Origin: Hippophae tibetana
Taxonomy: Eukaryota > Streptophyta > Magnoliopsida > Rosales > Elaeagnaceae
Reading direction: 5' to 3'
DNA: 64,000 nt
NCBI GenBank assembly: GCA_037013495.1
Contig: JAZDXN010000026.1
Coordinates: 1,798,001-1,862,000 of the forward strand
Shown: piece after piece, positions 51,001 to 64,000 of the stretch
Layout: every line of letters begins with the position of its first letter
Position numbering within the stretch: position 1 is the stretch's first letter
The notes under the pieces: generated by a model
Databases searched by the model: none
Seen by the model: only the letters and a program-made list of their open reading frames with translations
What the model was told of the DNA's origin: nothing
Position numbers and translations under genes: made by a program

Positions 51001-53957
51001 TTTCATTTTTCTTATTTCTGGTTTAATTCAATAGAGCAATACAGGAGATATTGGTGCCGACCTAGGGTTGTTGATTTATATTTCCAATAAGTCTCTATTC
51101 TTCAAAAAAAAAAAGAGAAGAGAAAAAGAAAGAGGATGTCGTTCACATTTTCAAAAATAACAAAAGATTTGGTAAATATGAGTTACAACTTTCAACGGAG
51201 ATATCTTTTAACTCGGGTATCGAAACCACTATTATAATATATCAAATTGAAGCTCATATCAAATTACACAATATATTTGGTGCCGCCCAAGAAAATCGTT
51301 TTTGTACACAAATTACATAGTTTATATCACTTACCGAGTGTTTAAAGTTTTTGACGCACCATTTTCATTTTTCTTATTTCTGGTTTAATTGAATAGAGCA
51401 ATACAGGAGATATTGGTGCCGACCTAGGGTTGTTGATATATATTTATAATAAGTCTCTATTCTTCAAAAAAAAATAAGAGAAGAGAAAAATAAAGAGGAT
51501 GTCGTTCACATTTTCAAAAACAACAAAACATTTGGTAAATATAAGTTACAATTTTCAACGGAGATATCTTTTGACTCGGGTATCGAAACCACTATTATAA
51601 TATATCAAATCGAAGCTCGTATCAAATTACACAATATGCTTTGGTCCCGACCAGGAAAATCGTTTTGCTACCCAAATTACATCGTTTACATCACTTATCG
51701 AGTGTTTAAAGTTTTTGACGCACCATTTTCATTCTTCTTACTTCTGGTTTAATTCAATAGAGCAATACAATAGATATTGGTGCCGACCTAGGGTTGTTGA
51801 TTTATATTTCCAATAAGTCTCTATTCTTCAAAAAAAATAAGAGAAGAGAAAAAGAAAGAGGATGTCGTTCACATTTTCAAAAATAAAAAAAGATTTGGTA
51901 AATATGAGTTACAACTTTCAACGGAGATATCTTTTAACTCGGGTATCGAAACCACTATTATAATATATCAAATCGAAGCTCATATCAAATTACACAATAT
52001 ATTTGGTGCCGCCCAAGAAAATCGTTTTTGTACACAAATTAAATCGTTTACATCACTTACCGAGTGTTTAAAGTTTTTGACGCACCATTTTCATTTTTCT
52101 TATTTCTGGTTTAATTCAATAGAGCAATACAGGAGATATTGGTGCCGACCTAGGGTTGTTGATATATATTTATAATAAGTCTCTATTCTTCAAAAAAAAT
52201 AAGAGAAGAGAAAAATAAAGAGGATGTCGTTCACATTTTTAAAAACAACAAAAAATTTGGTAAATATAAGTTACAATTTTCAACGGAGATATCTTTTGAC
52301 TCGGGTATCGAAACCACTATTATAATATATCAAATCGAAGCTCGTATCAAATTACACAATATGCTTTGGTCCCGACCAGGAAAATCGTTTTGGTACCCAA
52401 ATTACATCGTTTACATCACTTATCGAGTGTTTAAAGTTTTTGACGCACTATTTTCATTCTTCTTACTTCTGGTTTAATTCAATAGAGCTATACAGGAGAT
52501 ATTGGTGCCGACCTAGGGTTGTTGATTTATATTTCCAATAAGTCTCTATTCTTCAAAAAAAAAATAAGAGAAGAGAAAAAGAAAGAGGATGTCGTTCACA
52601 TTTTCAATAACAACAAAACATTTGGTAAATATAAGTTACAATTTTCAACGGAGATATCTTTTGACTCGGGTATCGAAACCACTATTATAATATATCAAAT
52701 CGAAGCTCGTATCAAATTACACAATATGCTTTGGTCCCGACCAGGAAAATCGTTTTGGTTCCCAAATTACATCGTTTACATCACTTATCGAGTGTTTAAA
52801 GTTTTTGACGCACTATTTTCATTCTTCTTACTTCTGGTTTAATTCAATAGAGCAATACAGGAGATATTGGTGCCGACCTAGGGTTGTTGATTTATATTTC
52901 CAATAAGTCTCTATTCTTCAAAAAAAATAAGAGAGGAGAAAAAGAAAGAGGATGTCGTTCACATTTTCAAAAATAACAAAAGATTTGGTAAATATGAGTT
53001 ACAACTTTCAACGGAGATATCTTTTAACTCGGGTATCGAAACCACTATTATAATATATCAAATCAAAGCTCATATCAAATTACACAATATATTTGGTGCC
53101 GCCCACGAAAATCGTTTTTGTACACAAATTACATCGTTTACATCACTTACCGAGTGTTTAAAGTTTTTGACGCACCATTTTCATTTTTCTTATTTCTGGT
53201 TTAATTCAATAGAGCAATACAGGAGATATTGGTGCCGACCTAGGGTTGTTGATTTATATTTCCAATAAGTCTCTATTCTTCAAAAAAAAAATAAGAGAAG
53301 AGAAAAAGAAAGAGGATGTCGTTCACATTTTCAAAAATAACAAAAGATTTGGTAAATATGAGTTACAACTTTCAACGGAGATATCTTTTAACTCGGGTAT
53401 CGAAACCACTATTATAATATATCAAATCGAAGCTCGTATCAAATTACACAATATGTTTTGGTCCCGACCAGGAAAATCGTTTTTGTACCCTAATTATATC
53501 GGTTACATCACTTATCGAGTGTTTAAAGTTTTTGACGCACCATTTTCATTTTTCTTATTTCTGGTTTAATTCAATAGAGCAATACATGAGATATTGGTGC
53601 CAACCTAGGGTTGTTGATTTATATTTCCAATAAGTCTCTATTCTTCAAAAAAAATAAGAGAAGAGAAAAAGAAAGAGGATGTCGTTCACATTTTCAAAAA
53701 TAACAAAAGATTTGGTAAATATGAGTTACAACTTTCAACGGAGATATCTTTTAACTCGGGTATCGAAACCACTATTATAATATATCAAATCGAAGCTCAT
53801 ATCAAATTACACAATATATTTGGTGCCGCCCAAGAAAATCGTTTTTGTACACAAATTACATCGTTTACATCACTTACCGAGTGTTTAAAGTTTTTGACGC
53901 ACCATTTTCATTTTTCTTATTTCTGGTTTAATTCAATAGAGCAATACAGGAGATATT
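37955..53957. repeat. 23-monomer duplicated block, 8357 bp offset
   Basis: About 37955-45600 matches about 46312-53957 almost base for base at an offset of 8357 bp. Each arm contains both copies of the 9-mer repeat. Variants private to one 9-mer copy (for example AATCAAAGCTC near 44705) recur in the other arm (near 53062). So the 9-mer duplication came first and the large block was copied later. Confidence 0.85.
38336..44830. repeat. Nine-monomer higher-order repeat, 3270 bp, two copies
   Basis: Copies at 38336-41604 and 41605 to about 44830 keep a constant offset of 3270 bp and nine distinct monomers in the same order. These include one with TTGATATATATTTATAATAAG, one with a long A-run lacking the usual T (AAAAAAAAAAGAGAAG) and one with AATAAGAGAGGAG. 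The copies differ at only a handful of sites. Confidence 0.85.
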
Positions 53958-54684
53958 GGTGCCGACCTAGGGTTGTTGATTTATATTTCCAATAAGTCTC
54001 TATTCTTCAAAAAAAAATAAGAGAAGAGAAAAAGAAAGAGGATGTCGTTCACATTTTCAAAAATAACAAAAGATTTGGTAAATATGAGTTACAACTTTCA
54101 ACGGAGATATCTTTTAACTCGGGTATCGCAACCACTATTATAATATATCAAATCGAAGCTCGTATCAAATTACACAATATGTTTTGGTCCCGACCAGGAA
54201 AATCGTTTTTGTACCCAAATTATATCGTTTACATCACTTATCGAGTGTTTAAAGTTTTTGACGCACCATTTTCATTTTTCTTATTTCTGGTTTAATTCAA
54301 TAGAGCAATACAGGAGATATTGGTGCCGACCTAGGGTTGTTGATTTATATTTCCAATAAGTCTCTATTCTTCAAAAAAAATAAGAGAAGAGAAAAAGAAA
54401 GAGGATGTCGTTCACATTTTCCAAAATAACAAAAGATTTGGTAAATATGAGTTACAACTTTCAACGGAGATATCTTTTAACTCGGGTATCGAAACCACTA
54501 TTATAATATATCAAATTGAAGCTCATATCAAATTACACAATATATTTGGTGCCGCCCAAGAAAATCGTTTTTGTACACAAATTACATCGTTTACATCACT
54601 TACCGAGTGTTTAAAGTTTTTGACGCGCCATTTTCATTTTTCTTATTTCTGGTTTAATTCAATAGAGCAATACAGGAGATATTG

Positions 54685-57600
54685 GTGCCGACCTAGGGTT
54701 GTTGATATATATTTTTAATAAGTCTCTATTCTTCAAAAAAAAATAAGAGAAGAGAAAAATAAAGAGGATGTCGTTCACATTTTCAAAAACAACAAAACAT
54801 TTGGTAAATATAAGTTACAATTTTCAACGGAGATATCTTTTGACTCGGGTATCGAAACCACTATTATAATATATCAAATCGAAGCTCGTATCAAATTACA
54901 CAATATGCTTTGGTCCCGACCAGGAAAATCGTTTTGGTACCCAAATTACATCGTTTACATCACTTATCGAGTGTTTAAAGTTTTTGACGCACCATTTTCA
55001 TTCTTCTTACTTCTGGTTTAATTCAATAGAGCAATACAGGAGATAATGGTGCCGACCTAGGGTTGTTGATTTATATTTCCAATAAGTCTCTATTCTTCAA
55101 AAAAAATAAGAGAAGAGAAAAAGAAAGAGGATGTCGTTCACATTTTCAAAAATAACAAAAGATTTGGTAAATATGAGTTGCAACTTTCAACGGAGATATC
55201 TTTTAACTCGGGTATCGAAACCATTATTATAATATATCAAATCGAAGCTCATATCAAATTACACAATATATTTGGTGCCGCCCAAGAAAATCGTTTTTGT
55301 ACACAAATTACATCGTTTACATCACTTACCGAGTGTTTAAAGTTTTTGACGCACCATTTTCATTTTTCTTATTTCTGGTTTAGTTCAATAGAGCAATACA
55401 GGAGATATTGGTGCCGACCTAGGGTTGTTGATATATATTTATAATAAGTCTCTATTCTTCAAAAAAAAATAAGAGAAGAGAAAAATAAAGAGGATGTCGT
55501 TCACATTTTCAAAAACAACAAAAAATTTGGTAAATATAAGTTACAATTTTCAACGGAGATATCTTTTGACTCGGGTATCGAAACCACTATTATAATATAT
55601 CAAATCGAAGCTCGTATCAAATTACACAATATGCTTTGGTCCCGACCAGGAAAATCGTTTTGGTACCCAAATTACATCGTTTACATCACTTATCGAGTGT
55701 TTAAAGTTTTTGACGCACCATTTTCATTCTTCTTACTTCTGATTTAATTCAATAGAGCTATACAGGAAATATTGGTGCCGACCTAGGGTTGTTGATTTAT
55801 ATTTCCAATAAGTCTGTATTCTTCAAAAAAAATAAGAGAAGAGAAAAAGAAAGAGGATGTCGTTCACATTTTCAAAAATAACAAAAGATTTGGTAAATAT
55901 GAGTTGCAACTTTCAATGGAGATATCTTTGGACACGGGTATCGAAACCACTATTATAATATATCAAATCGAAGCTCGTATCAAATTACACAATATGTTTT
56001 GGTCCTGACCAGGAAAATCGTTTTTGTACACAAATTACATCGTTTAAATCACTTACCGAGTTTTTAAAGTTTTTGACGCACTATTTTCATTCTTCTTACT
56101 TCTGGTTTAATTCAATAGAGCAATACAAGAGATATTGGTGCCGACCTAGGGTTGTTGATTTATATTTCCAATAAGTCTCTATTCTTCAAAAAAAAATAAG
56201 AGAAGAGAAAAATAAAGAGGATGTCGTTCACATTTTCAAAAACAACAAAACATTTGGTAAATATAAGTTACCATTTTCAACGGAGATATCTTTTGACTCG
56301 GGTATCGAAACCACTATTATAATATATCAAATAGAAGCTCGTATCAAATTACACACTATGCTTTGGTCCCGACCAGGAAAATCGTTTTGGTTCCAAAATT
56401 ACATCGTTTACATCACTTATCGAGTGTTTAAAGTTTTTGACGCACTATTTTCATTCTTCTTACTTCTGGTTTAATTCAATATAGCAATACAGGAGATATT
56501 GGTGCCGACCTAGGGTTGCTGATTTATATTTCCAATAAGTCTCTATTCTTCAAAAAAAATAAGAGAGGAGAAAAAGAAAGAGGATGTCGTTCACATTTTC
56601 AAAAATAACAAAAGATTTGGTAAATATGAGTTACAACTTTCAACGGAGATATCTTTTAACTCGGGTATCGAAACTACTATTATAATATATCAAATCGAAG
56701 CTCATATCAAATTACACAATATATTTGGTGCCGCCCACGAAAATCGTTTTTGTACACAAATTACTTCGTTTACATCACTTACCGAGTGTTTAAAGTTTTT
56801 GACGCACCATTTTCATTTTTCTTATTTCTGGTTTAATTCAATAGAGCAATACAGGAGATATTGGTGCCGACCTAGGGTTGTTGATTTATATTTCCAATAA
56901 GTCTCTATTCTTCAAAAAAAAAATAAGAGAAGAGAAAAAGAAAGAGGATGTCGTTCACATTTTCAAAAATAACAAAAGATTTGGTAAATATGAGTTACAA
57001 CTTTCAACGGAGATATCTTTTAACTCGGGTATCGAAACCACTATTATAATATATCAAATCGAAGCTCGTATCAAATTACACAATATGTTTTGGTCCCGAC
57101 CAGGAAAATCGTTTTTGTACCCAAATTATATCGTTTACATCACTTATCGAGTGTTTAAAGTTTTTGACGCACCATTTTCATTTTTCTTATTTCTGGTTTA
57201 ATTCAATAGAGCAATACAGGAGATATTGGTGCCGACCTAGGGTTGTTGATTTATATTTCCAATAACTCTCTATTCTTCAAAAAAAATAAGAGAAGAGAAA
57301 AAGAAAGAGGATGTCGTTCACATTTTCAAAAATAACAAAAGATTTGGTAAATATGAGTTACAACTTTCAACGGAGATATCTTTTAACTCGGGTATCGAAA
57401 CCACTATTATAATATATCAAATCGAAGCTCGTATCAAATTACACAATATGCTTTGGTCCCGACCAGGAAAATCGTTTTGGTTCCCAAATTACATCGTTTA
57501 CATCACTTATCGAGTGTTTAAAGTTTTTGACGCACTATTTTCATTCTTCTTACTTCTGGTTTAATTCAATAAAGCAATACAGGAGATATTGGTGCCGACC

Positions 57601-60600
57601 TAAGGTTGTTGATTTATATTTCCAATAAGTCTCTATTCTTCAAAAAAAATAAGAGAGGAGAAAAAGAAAGAGGATGTCGTTCACATTTTCAAAAATAACA
57701 AAAGATTTGGTAAATATGAGTTACAACTTTCAACGGAGATATCTTTTAACTCGGGTATCGAAACCACTATTATAATATATCAAATCGAAGCTCGTATCAA
57801 ATTACACAATATGCTTTGGTCCCGACCAGGAAAATCGTTTTGGTTCCCAAATTACATCGTTTACATCACTTATCGAGTGTTTAAAGTTTTTGACGCACTA
57901 TTTTCATTCTTCTTACTTCTGGTTTAATTCAATAAAGCAATACAGGAGATATTGGTGCCGACCTAAGGTTGTTGATTTATATTTCCAATAAGTCTCTATT
58001 CTTCAAAAAAAAATAAGAGAAGAGAAAAATAAAGAGGATGTCGTTCACATTTTCAAAAACAACAAAACATTTGGTAAATATAAGTTACAATTTTCAACGG
58101 AGATATCTTTTGACTCGGGTATCGAAACCACTATTATAATATATCAAATCGAAGCTCGTATCAAATTACACAATATGCTTTGGTCCCGACCAGGAAAATC
58201 GTTTTGGTACCCAAATTACATCGTTTACATTACTTATCGAGTGTTTATAGTTTTTGACGCACCATTTTCATTCTTCTTACTTCTGGTTTAATTCAATAGA
58301 GCAATACAGGAGATAATGGTGCCGACCTAGGGTTGTTGATTTATATTTCCAATAAGTCTCTATTCTTCAAAAAAAATAAGAGAAGAGAAAAAGAAAGAGG
58401 ATGTCGTTCACATTTTCAAAAATAACAAAAGATTTGGTAAATATGAGTTGCAACTTTCAACGGAGATATCTTTTAACTCGGGTATCGAAACCATTATTAT
58501 AATATATCAAATCGAAGCTCATATCAAATTACACAATATATTTGGTGCCGCACAAGAAAATCGTTTTTGTACACAAATTACATCGTTTACATCACTTACC
58601 GAGTGTTTAAAGTTTTTGACGCACCATTTTCATTTTTCTTATTTCTGGTTTAGTTCAATAGAGCAATACAGGAGATATTGGTGCCGACCTAGGGTTGTTG
58701 ATATATATTTATAATAAGTCTCTATTCTTCAAAAAAAAATAAGAGAAGAGAAAAATAAAGAGGATGTCGTTCACATTTTCAAAAACAACAAAAAATTTGG
58801 TAAATATAAGTTACAATTTTCAACGGAGATATCTTTTGACTCGGGTATCGAAACCACTATTATAATATATCAAATCGAAGCTCGTATCAAATTACACAAT
58901 ATGCTTTGGTCCCGACCAGGAAAATCGTTTTGGTACCCAAATTACATGGTTTACATCACTTATCGAGTGTTTAAAGTTTTTGACGCACCATTTTCATTCT
59001 TCTTACTTCTGATTTAATTCAATAGAGCTATACAGGAAATATTGGTGCCGACCAAGGGTTGTTGATTTATATTTCCAATAAGTCTGTATTCTTCAAAAAA
59101 AAAATAAGAGAAGAGAAAAAGAAAGAGGATGTCGTTCATATTTTCAATAACAACAAAACATTTGGTAAATATGAGTTACAACTTTCAATGGAGATATCTT
59201 TGGACACGGGTATCGAAACCACAATTATAATATATCAAATCGAAGCTCGTATCAAATTACACAATATGTTTTGGTCCTGACCAGGAAAATCGTTTTTGTA
59301 CACAAATTACATCGTTTACATCACTTACCGAGTTTTTAAAGTTTTTGACGCACTATTTTCATTCTTCTTACTTCTGGTTTAATTCAATAGAGCAATACAA
59401 GAGATATTGGTGCCGACCTAGGGTTGTTGATTTATATTTCCAATAAGTCTCTATTCTTCAAAAAAAAATAAGAGAAGAGAAAAATAAAGAGGATGTCGTT
59501 CACATTTTCAAAAACAACAAAACATTTGGTAAATATAAGTTACAATTTTCAACGGAGATATCTTTTGACTCGGGTATCGAAACCACTATTATAATATATC
59601 AAATAGAAGCTCGTATCAAATTACACACTATGCTTTGGTCCCGACCAGGAAAATCGTTTTGGTTCCAAAATTACATCGTTTACATCACTTATCGAGTGTT
59701 TAAAGTTTTTGACGCACTATTTTCATTCTTCTTACTTCTGGTTTAATTCAATATAGCAATACAGGAGATATTGGTGCCGACCTAGGGTTGCTGATTTATA
59801 TTTCCAATAAGTCTCTATTCTTCAAAAAAAATAAGAGAGGAGAAAAAGAAAGAGGATGTCGTTCACATTTTCAAAAATAACAAAAGATTTGGTAAATATG
59901 AGTTACAACTTTCAACGGAGATATCTTTTAACTCGGGTATCGAAACTACTATTATAATATATCAAATCGAAGCTCATATCAAATTACACAATATATTTGG
60001 TGCCGCCCACGAAAATCGTTTTTGTACACAAATTACTTCGTTTACATCACTTACCGAGTGTTTAAAGTTTTTGACGCACCATTTTCATTTTTCTTATTTC
60101 TGGTTTAATTCAATAGAGCAATACAGGAGATATTGGTGCCGACCTAGGGTTGTTGATTTATATTTCCAATAAGTCTCTATTCTTCAAAAAAAAATAAGAG
60201 AAGAGAAAAAGAAAGAGGATGTCGTTCACATTTTCAAAAATAACAAAAGATTTGGTAAATATGAGTTACAACTTTCAACGGAGATATCTTTTAACTCGGG
60301 TATCGAAACCACTATTATAATATATCAAATCGAAGCTCGTATCAAATTACACAATATGTTTTGGTCCCGACCAGGAAAATCGTTTTTGTACCCAAATTAT
60401 ATCGTTTACATCACTTATCGAGTGTTTAAAGTTTTTGACGCACCATTTTCATTTTTCTTATTTCTGGTTTAATTCAATAGAGCAATACAGGAGATATTGG
60501 TGCCGACCTAGGGTTGTTGATTTATATTTCCAATAAGTCTCTATTCTTCAAAAAAAATAAGAGAAGAGAAAAAGAAAGAGGATGTCGTTCACATTTTCAA

Positions 60601-63600
60601 AAATAACAAAAGATTTGGTAAATATGAGTTACAACTTTCAACGGAGATATCTTTTAACTCGGGTATCGAAACCACTATTATAATATATCAAATCGAAGCT
60701 CGTATCAAATTACACAATATGCTTTGGTCCCGACCAGGAAAATCGTTTTGGTTCCCAAATTACATCGTTTACATCACTTATCGAGTGTTTAAAGTTTTTG
60801 ACGCACTATTTTCATTCTTCTTACTTCTGGTTTAATTCAATAAAGCAATACAGGAGATATTGGTGCCGACCTAAGGTTGTTGATTTATATTTCCAATAAG
60901 TCTCTATTCTTCAAAAAAAATAAGAGAGGAGAAAAAGAAAGAGGATGTCGTTCACATTTTCAAAAATAACAAAAGATTTGGTAAATATGAGTTACAACTT
61001 TCAACGGAGATATCTTTTAACTCGGGTATCGAAACCACTATTATAATATATCAAATCGAAGCTCATATCAAATTACACAATATATTTGGTGCCGCCCAAG
61101 AAAATCGTTTTTGTACACAAATTACATCGTTTACATCACTTACCGAGTGTTTAAAGTTTTTGACGCACCATTTTCATTTTTCTTATTTCTGGTTTAATTC
61201 AATAGAGCAATACAGGAGATATTGGTGCCGACCTAGGGTTGTTGATTTATATTTCCAATAAGTCTCTATTCTTAAAAAAAAAATAAGAGAAGAGAAAAAG
61301 AAAGAGGATGTCGTTCACATTTTCAAAAATAACAAAAGATTTGGTAAATATGAGTTACAACTTTCAAATGAGATATCTTTTGACTCGGGTATCGAAACCA
61401 CTATTATAATATATCAAATCGAAGCTCGTATCAAATTACACAATATGTTTTGGTCCCGACCAGGAAAATCGTTTTTGTACCCAAATTATATCGTTTACAT
61501 CACTTATCGAGTGTTTAAAGTTTTTGACGCACCATTTTCATTTTTATTATTTCTGGTTTAATTTAATAGAGCAATACAGGAGATATTGGTGCCGACCTAG
61601 GGTTGTTGATTTATATTTCCAATAAGTCTCTATTCTTCAAAAAAAATAAGAGAAGAGAAAAAGAAAGAGGATGTCGTTCACATTTTCAAAAATAACAAAA
61701 GATTTGGTAAATATGAGTTACAACTTTCAACGGAGGTATCTTTTAACTCGGGTATCGAAACCACTATTATAATATATCAAATTGAAGCTCATATCAAATT
61801 ACACAATATATTTGGTGCCGCCTAAGAAAATCGTTTTTGTACACAAATTACATCGTTTACATCACTTACCGAGTGTTTAAAGTTTTTGACGCACCATTTT
61901 CATTTTTCTTATTTCTGGTTTAATTCAATAGAGCAATACAGGAGATATTGGTGGCGACCTAGAGTTGTTGATATATATTTATAATAAGTCTCTATTTTTC
62001 AAAAAAAAATAAGAGAAGAGAAAAATAAAGAGGATGTCGTTCACATTTTCAAAAACAACAAAAAATTTGGTAAATATAAGTTACAATTTTCAACGGAGAT
62101 ATCTTTTGACTCGGGTATCGAAACCACTATTATAATATATCAAATCGAAGCTCGTATCAAATTACACAATATGCTTTGGTCCCGACCAGGAAAATCGTTT
62201 TGGTACCCAAATTACATCGTTTACATCACTTATCGAGTGTTTAAAGTTTTTGACGCACCATTTTCATTCTTCTTACTTCTGGTTTAATTCAATAGAGCAA
62301 TACAGGAGATATTGGTGCCGACCTAGGGTTGTTGATTTATATTTCTAATAAGTCTCTATTCTTCAAAAAAAAAATAAGAGAAGAGAAAAAGAAAGAGGAT
62401 GTCGTTCACATTTTCAATAACAACAAAACATTTGGTAAATATGAGTTACAACTTTCAATGGAGATACCTTTGGACACGGGTATCGAAACCACTATTATAA
62501 TATATCAAATCGAAGCTCGTATCAAATTACACAATATATTTTGGTCCTGACCAGGAAAATCGTTTTTGTACACAAATTACATCGTTTACATCACTTACCG
62601 AGTTTTTAAAGTTTTTGACGCACTATTTTCATTCTTCTTACTTCTGGTTTAATTCAATAGAGCAATACAGGAGATATTGGTGCCGACCTAGGGTTGTTGA
62701 TTTATATTTCCAATAAGTCTCTATTCTTCAAAAAAAAATAAGAGAAGAGAAAAATAAAGAGGATGTCGTTCAAATTTTCAAAAACAACAAAATATTTGGT
62801 AAATATAAGTTACAATTTTCAACGGAGATATCTTTTGACTCGGGTATCGAAACCACTATTATAATATATCAAATCGAAGCTCGTATCAAATTACACAATA
62901 TGCTTTGGTCCCGACCAGGAAAATCGTTTTGGTTCCCAAATTACATCGTTTACATCACTTATCGAGTGTTTAAAGTTTTTGACGCACTATTTTCATTCTT
63001 CTTACTTCTGGTTTAATTCAATAGAGCAATACAGTAGATATTGGTGCCGACCTAGGGTTGTTGATTTATATTTCCAATAAGTCTCTATTCTTCAAAAAAA
63101 ATAAGAGAGGAGAAAAAGAAAGAGGATGTCGTTCACATTTTCAAAAATAACAAAAGATTTGGTAAATATGAGTTACAACTTTCAACGGAGATATCTTTTA
63201 ACTCGGGTATCGAAACCACTATTATAATATATCAAATCGAAGCTCATATCAAATTACACAATATATTTGGTGCCGCCCACGAAAATCGTTTTTGTACACA
63301 AATTAAATCGTTTACATCACTTACCAAGTGTTTAAAGTTTTTGACGCACCATTTTCATTTTTCTTATTTCTGGTTTAATTCAATAGAGCAATACAGGAGA
63401 TATTGGTGCCGACCTAGGGTTGTTGATTTATATTTCCAATAAGTCTCTATTCTTCAAAAAAAAATAAGAGAGGAGAAAAAGAAAGAGGATGTCGTTCACA
63501 TTTTCAAAAATAACAAAAGATTTGGTAAATATGAGTTACAACTTTCAACGGAGATATCTTTTAACTCGGGTATCGAAACCACTATTATAATATATCAAAT

Positions 63601-64000
63601 CGAAGCTCGTATCAAATTACACAATATGTTTTGGTCCCGACCAGGAAAATCGTTTTTGTACCCAAATTATATCGTTTACATCACTTATCGAGTGTTTAAA
63701 GTTTTTGACGCACTATTTTCATTCTTCCTACTTCTGGTTTAATTCAATAGAGCAATACAGGAGATATTGGTGCCGACCTAGGGTTGTTGATTTATATTTC
63801 TAATAAGTCTCTATTCTTCAAAAAAAAAATAAGAGAAGAGAAAAAGAAAGAGGATGTCGTTCACATTTTCAATAACAACAAAACATTTGGTAAATATGAG
63901 TTACAACTTTCAATGGAGATACCTTTGGACACGGGTATCGAAACCACTATTATAATATATCAAAACGAAGCTCGTATCAAATTACACAATATATTTTGGT
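54685..64000. repeat. Second nine-monomer higher-order periodicity, 3270 bp
   Basis: About 54685-57955, 57956-61225 and, in part, 61950-63770 repeat at 3270 bp, sharing AAGTCTGTATTCTTC (55812, 59082), CACACTATGCTTTGG (56352, 59622) and GGTTGCTGATTTATA (56513, 59783). The monomer order only partly matches the 9-mer at 38-45 kb. Copy 3 is interrupted at both ends by other monomers. Confidence 0.78.

Larger units (their letters stand above)
13397..64000. repeat. Satellite DNA array, about 139 monomers of about 363 bp
   Basis: Head-to-tail monomers spaced mostly 362-366 bp, measured on the recurrent GGTGCC(G/A)ACCTAGG mark (13508, 13872, 14236, 14599 and on to the end of the window). All are in one orientation, with no inversion and no inserted element to the right of 13396. 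The unit is AT-rich, with an A-run, a purine-rich strand segment, and conserved blocks such as CAACTTTCAACGGAGATATC and TCAAATTACACAATAT. The array runs off the right edge. The setting (long array, Athila inside or beside it) suggests a pericentromeric or centromeric satellite, but nothing here proves centromere function. I do not recognise the family by name. Confidence 0.97.

Noticed and set aside
13523-62550. Dozens of 60-107 residue frames on the plus strand as a gene family
   Set aside because: They are the same satellite unit read over and over, start at TTG rather than ATG, and are lost in monomers with a different A-run length. They match no domain I recognise.
13397-64000. CRISPR-like array
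   Set aside because: Units of 363 bp are continuous tandem repeats with no unique spacers. The setting is a plant genome.

Overview
The window looks like repeat-rich heterochromatin of a flowering plant, probably pericentromeric or centromeric; the species cannot be told from it. The evidence is an Athila-lineage Ty3/gypsy LTR retrotransposon with a tRNA-Asp primer binding site, abutting a long AT-rich satellite array with a unit of about 363 bp. I see no host protein gene, tRNA, rRNA or CRISPR array.

Bases 1-13396 are one Athila-type element on the minus strand. Its 3' LTR is cut by the window edge (1-1611 visible) and its 5' LTR is complete (11264-13396, 2133 bp, TGATGA...TCATCA ends). In sense order it carries: 5' LTR, tRNA-Asp PBS (11240-11257), a structured leader, a free-standing gag (10398-9061), a 358-nt spacer, a second and divergent gag fused to pol (8701-3530), about 1.9 kb of non-coding DNA where relatives often carry an env-like gene, a polypurine tract, and the 3' LTR. 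The LTRs differ by about three substitutions over roughly 1.6 kb plus three extra copies of a 21-bp GC-rich repeat. The insertion is therefore young, and its coding part looks whole. The two gags look only about two-thirds identical in protein, far more divergent than the LTRs, so the dual-gag layout is much older than this insertion. Each of the two coding units is followed by the same paired-hairpin motif, and the leader carries two tandem hairpins whose stems covary.

Bases 13397-64000 are an uninterrupted tandem array of about 139 monomers. The first six or so (13397 to about 15635) form a distinct subfamily. They join the main family through one irregular 478-bp unit. From there to about 29 kb the array is a mosaic of three monomer classes. 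To the right, monomers become near-identical and fall into overlapping duplicated blocks of 4, 5, 7, 9, 10 and 23 monomers. A 3270-bp 9-mer duplication is nested inside an 8357-bp 23-mer duplication, and another 9-mer periodicity runs from about 54.7 kb to the end.

The element's right LTR ends directly on satellite sequence in mid-monomer, so it inserted into or at the edge of the array. The best candidates for something not well described are the dual-gag architecture with its repeated RNA-structure motifs, and the nested higher-order structure of the satellite.
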